A stretch of 7,765 bases of DNA from Fimbriimonadales bacterium (lineage in GTDB: Bacteria; Armatimonadota; Fimbriimonadia; Fimbriimonadales; GBS-DC): positions 1 through 7,765 of the forward strand of contig JAOAES010000109.1 in NCBI GenBank assembly GCA_026416655.1, given 5' to 3'. The notes beneath the pieces were generated by a model, which made no database searches, was not told where the DNA came from, and was given only the letters and a program-made list of their open reading frames with translations. The position numbers and the translations under genes were made by a program. The stretch's first letter is position 1. The number at the start of each line of letters is the position of its first letter. Positions 5,084-7,765 of this stretch are shown here, piece by piece.

Positions 5084-5440
5084 ATGAGAAAGCGCAAACG
5101 CCAATCCAGAACGCCGATTCAGGAGCGCCCCGTGCCGATTAGCACGGCGAGTTTCCTGGTAGGCGTGGAGACGCACACCATCCGGTACTGGGAGCGTGAG
5201 TTCGCCGAGTTTCTGAACCCGGTGCGCACAGAGGGCGGACAGCGACGCTACCGCCGCGAGGACATCGAGGTACTGCAGGAGATTAAACGCCTGCTCAAAG
5301 AGGAACTCTACACGATTGCGGGCGCGAAACGCATCCTGAGCCAGAAGTTCGGAGTGCGCACCCCGGCTGAACCCAGCGAGGGCAACAACGGCGTGCATTC
5401 CGAAGCCAAAGGGCGAAAACGCGCCGCCGCAAAACGCTAA
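5084..5440 (+). CDS. Short MerR-family transcriptional regulator
   Basis: A 118-residue DNA-binding protein. The MerR winged helix-turn-helix covers about residues 18-72: PISTASFLVGVETHTIRYWE is the helix-turn-helix with the hallmark RYWE, and GGQRRYRREDIEVL is the wing and following helix. Next comes KRLLKEELYTIAGAKRILSQKFG, matching the short MerR group in which the dimer helix is brief and no separate ligand domain follows. There is no metal-binding cysteine set, so it is not a MerR/CueR-type metal sensor. Both ends are strongly basic (RKRKRQSR at 2-9 and KGRKRAAAKR at 109-118), which may add non-specific DNA affinity. It starts at an ATG with a good ribosome site and is followed after 26 bases by the glycosyltransferase, so the two are probably co-transcribed. 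Its target is unknown; regulation of its own operon is possible. Family call is firm. Confidence 0.9.
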   Translation: MRKRKRQSRTPIQERPVPISTASFLVGVETHTIRYWEREFAEFLNPVRTEGGQRRYRREDIEVLQEIKRLLKEELYTIAGAKRILSQKFGVRTPAEPSEGNNGVHSEAKGRKRAAAKR

Positions 5441-5454
5441 GACGCCCATCCAGA

Positions 5455-5464
5455 AAGGGGGGAG
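5455..5464 (+). promoter_or_regulatory. Purine-rich ribosome site for the glycosyltransferase
   Basis: The run AAGGGGGGAG precedes the ATG at 5467. Pairing through AAGGGG leaves six bases of spacing; pairing through the last GGAG would leave only two. It supports the 5467 start. Confidence 0.6.
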
Positions 5465-5466
5465 CT

Positions 5467-7761
5467 ATGCAATCGATTGTGTGTCGCCAGCAGGTTCCGG
5501 TCTTTGCAGCGGGGCATGATGCCTCGTTGAACGCAGCGTTCGAACTGCTCTATCAGGAAAAAAGTAGCGAGGCTTACGAAGCATTTCAGGAACTGATCCG
5601 AACACGCCCTGACGACGAGAACGCCTACGAAGGGGCGATTGTCGCGCTGTTGCAGCAGACGCGCTGGAACGAGGCGCAGCAACTCACAGAACAGGCGCGC
5701 GCTGCCTGCCCCAACTCGATAACGCTCGCGGCGCGGCAGACATGGAACTGGATCTATCTCACGCGCGAGTCGGAGGCGTACCCGCTGGTGATACAACTGC
5801 TGGAGCGCGGCTACTGCCATCCCGACTGGCTGCGCGAGGTGGTCTTACCCCTGCGCAATGTGCTGATTTGCCATGCGAGCGACCCGCGCCTTGTCTCCAG
5901 TAAGAAGCAAAAACGCCAGCAGGATCGGGCAACACTGCTCAAAGCCATCCAAACCCTTGAACACTGGCTGGAGCGGAATCGGTTCCCCATCCCCGACGAA
6001 CCGGTCGGCGTCAAAATCACGCTGAGCATGATTGCTCGCAACGAGGCGCAGTATCTGGAGGAGTGCCTCAAGAGTGTACAGGGCGTGGTGGACGAAATCG
6101 TGCTGGTGGACACAGGCTCCGACGATGACACCCCGCGCATCGCCGAACGGTTCGGGGCGAAGGTAATACGCGCCGAATGGCAGAACGACTTCGCCGCTGC
6201 TCGGAATATCGCGTTGCAGCATGCCACAGGCGACTGGGTGCTGGTGCTGGACGCTGATGAGCGCCTCACGCCCGACTCGCGACAGGCGATTCTGAACGCC
6301 GCCCGCCATCCCCAGTTCGCGGGCTACTATCTGGAAATTGTGAACGAGATTCGCGACGGCGACTACTTCATCCACCGCATCGTGCGCATGTTCCGGAACC
6401 TGCCCGGACTGCGCTGGGAGGGGGCAATCCACGAACAGATTACGCCCAGCATCGTCGCGCGCAGAGGACGCATCGCCACCGTCGCGGCGCAGATACGGCA
6501 CTTGGGCTACCGTAGCGAGGTGATGCAGACGCGCGACAAAATCCAGCGCAACATCGAACTCGTCCAACGCGCACTGGAACAGAACCCCCACGACCTGTTC
6601 CACAAGTTCAATCTGGCGAACACCTATTTCACGGCAGGCGACTACGAACAGACCGTCTATTGGTCAGAGCAGACCTGCCCTTACCTGCGCGGCGACGAGG
6701 ACTACGCCGGGCACGCCTGGTCGAACTGGATTGCCGCGCTGATGCATCTGGAGCGACATGAGGAGGCGTTGCAGGTCGGGGCGGACGCGCTCGCAAGGGG
6801 GATTGACAGTCCGACGGTTCACTACACGCTGGCGCAGGTCTACTACCGGCTGGGATGCTATCAGAAGTCGCTCGACGCGCTCGATTCGGCACGCGAGTCG
6901 GCAGTCCGCCTCGGTTTGCTCGCGCCTGACGGTGAGACTCTGCGGGCGGGCAGCGCGTTCACAGGGGATGTGGGCGTGGTGGGCTACAAGTGGCGATTTG
7001 CCCGTGCGCGCGCGCTGCGCGCCCTGAACCGGCATGCCGAAGCGCGTGCGCTCTATGAACGCCTGCTTCAGGAACGCCCCAACGACCCGATTATTCTCAT
7101 CGACTATGGGCAGCTACTGGAATCGGCAGGCGACCTTGCAGGGGCGGAGCGGGCGTACCAGCAGCTTATGACCCACGACGCCTATCGATTACTGGCGCAG
7201 CAACTGCTGGCGAAGCTCTGGTGGGAGCAGGGCGATTACGGACGCGCTCTGCCGTATGTGCGCGCCGTCGCGCTCGCCCAGCCTTCCGAAACCGCATGGG
7301 CAGAACGGTGGCTGCACGCTGCGCAGGAGACGGGCAACTGGCACAGCTTCGTGGAAGCCTGCGAGTTCCATAGCATGCTGGGACGCGCCATCACGCCCGA
7401 AATCCACATCAACTGGGGACGCGCCCTGTGGCAGCTCCGAGACTACGAGAACGCGCTTGCGCACTTCGCCGCCGCGATTGAACTGAACCCGCAAGACGCG
7501 AACGCTTTCTTAAATGCGGGCGACGCGCTCTATCAGCTCGGCGCGTACAGTGAAGCCGCCGACGCCTATGCCGCGGGCGTTGAACGCGACCCATATAACG
7601 CGCAGGCATGGTTCACACTCGGCAACTGCTACTTCCGCATGGGCGTGTACGACGCCGCCAAAATCGCCTACGAACAGACGCTTGCCATAGACCCGAAACA
7701 CGCCCAGGCGCAGCATAACCTGGAACTGACCCGCGAGCGCATTCGATTCACGGCGGCTTAG
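5467..7761 (+). CDS. Family 2 glycosyltransferase with flanking TPR repeats
   Basis: A 764-residue protein with no signal peptide or membrane helix, so probably cytosolic. Residues about 20-135 are helical and TPR-like, followed by a basic linker (SSKKQKRQQDR, 144-154). The GT-A catalytic domain begins near 183: TLSMIARNEAQYLEECLKSV, then VLVDTGSDDDT with Asp215, DFAAARNIAL, and the metal-binding LDADE with Asp262 and Asp264. RWEGAIHEQI at 316-325 is the His-Glu motif usual in this subgroup. TPR repeats then continue to the end; the clearest three are at about 643-676, 677-710 and 711-744, each with the W/A-G-Y-A-P pattern. GT2-TPR proteins use nucleotide sugars to modify peptides, proteins or other acceptors (SunS is a studied relative), with the TPR part probably holding the acceptor. 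The N-terminal TPR-like block before the catalytic domain is less common. It lies 26 bases downstream of the MerR-like gene. Acceptor and sugar are unknown. Confidence 0.93.
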   Translation: MQSIVCRQQVPVFAAGHDASLNAAFELLYQEKSSEAYEAFQELIRTRPDDENAYEGAIVALLQQTRWNEAQQLTEQARAACPNSITLAARQTWNWIYLTRESEAYPLVIQLLERGYCHPDWLREVVLPLRNVLICHASDPRLVSSKKQKRQQDRATLLKAIQTLEHWLERNRFPIPDEPVGVKITLSMIARNEAQYLEECLKSVQGVVDEIVLVDTGSDDDTPRIAERFGAKVIRAEWQNDFAAARNIALQHATGDWVLVLDADERLTPDSRQAILNAARHPQFAGYYLEIVNEIRDGDYFIHRIVRMFRNLPGLRWEGAIHEQITPSIVARRGRIATVAAQIRHLGYRSEVMQTRDKIQRNIELVQRALEQNPHDLFHKFNLANTYFTAGDYEQTVYWSEQTCPYLRGDEDYAGHAWSNWIAALMHLERHEEALQVGADALARGIDSPTVHYTLAQVYYRLGCYQKSLDALDSARESAVRLGLLAPDGETLRAGSAFTGDVGVVGYKWRFARARALRALNRHAEARALYERLLQERPNDPIILIDYGQLLESAGDLAGAERAYQQLMTHDAYRLLAQQLLAKLWWEQGDYGRALPYVRAVALAQPSETAWAERWLHAAQETGNWHSFVEACEFHSMLGRAITPEIHINWGRALWQLRDYENALAHFAAAIELNPQDANAFLNAGDALYQLGAYSEAADAYAAGVERDPYNAQAWFTLGNCYFRMGVYDAAKIAYEQTLAIDPKHAQAQHNLELTRERIRFTAA

Positions 7762-7765
7762 AAAG

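Noticed and set aside
4870..5097. Minus-strand reading frame across the merR-like leader, with a plausible N-terminus (FLIVDLHENIEPLAKEF) from a TTG start
   Set aside because: It would need a TTG start without a clear ribosome site. It overlaps both the EF-hand coding region and the MerR-like gene, and its second half reads as a basic, low-quality shadow of the EF-hand module. The leader is better explained by the hairpin and ribosome site on the plus strand.

Overview
The window looks like chromosomal DNA of a high-GC bacterium. It probably belongs to the Armatimonadota (Fimbriimonadales-like). The best clue is that two secreted proteins end in a paired EF-hand module with the core DDADLLxVLFxFG, a C-terminal signature I associate with that phylum. 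This assignment rests on recalled family style, not on a search. There are seven protein-coding genes (one cut by the left edge), no RNA genes, no CRISPR array, no transposase and no gene-free stretch longer than about 110 bases.

Region 1 (1-1928, plus strand): the C-terminal part of a gamma-glutamyltransferase-family protein overlaps by one base a MalG-type sugar ABC permease with a strong AGGAGG ribosome site. A small three-helix membrane protein of unknown function follows 14 bases later. The first two are almost certainly translated from one message.

Region 2 (1936-4035, minus strand): a secreted subtilisin-family protease (signal peptide, I9/fervidolysin-like propeptide, catalytic domain, beta-sandwich, paired EF-hand tail) lies upstream of a YraN/UPF0102 gene. 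Between them is a compact 55-base element made of two perfect 9-bp hairpins enclosed by a short outer inverted repeat. A consensus TATAAT lies six bases before the protease ATG with no good Shine-Dalgarno site, which suggests a leaderless message.

Region 3 (4104-4976, plus strand): divergently oriented from the protease across 68 bases is a secreted protein with a ThuA/glutamine-amidotransferase-like fold and the same EF-hand tail. The pair may share a destination outside the cell.

Region 4 (4977-7765, plus strand): a 107-base leader holds a candidate promoter and a hairpin followed by a T-rich tract. It precedes a short MerR-type regulator, which is followed after 26 bases by a large cytosolic family-2 glycosyltransferase with TPR repeats on both sides of the catalytic domain. 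The two genes probably form one operon.

No obvious new defence or mobile system is visible. The most unusual items are the 55-base double-hairpin element, the divergent pair with shared EF-hand tails, the probable leaderless start and the hairpin in the merR-like leader.
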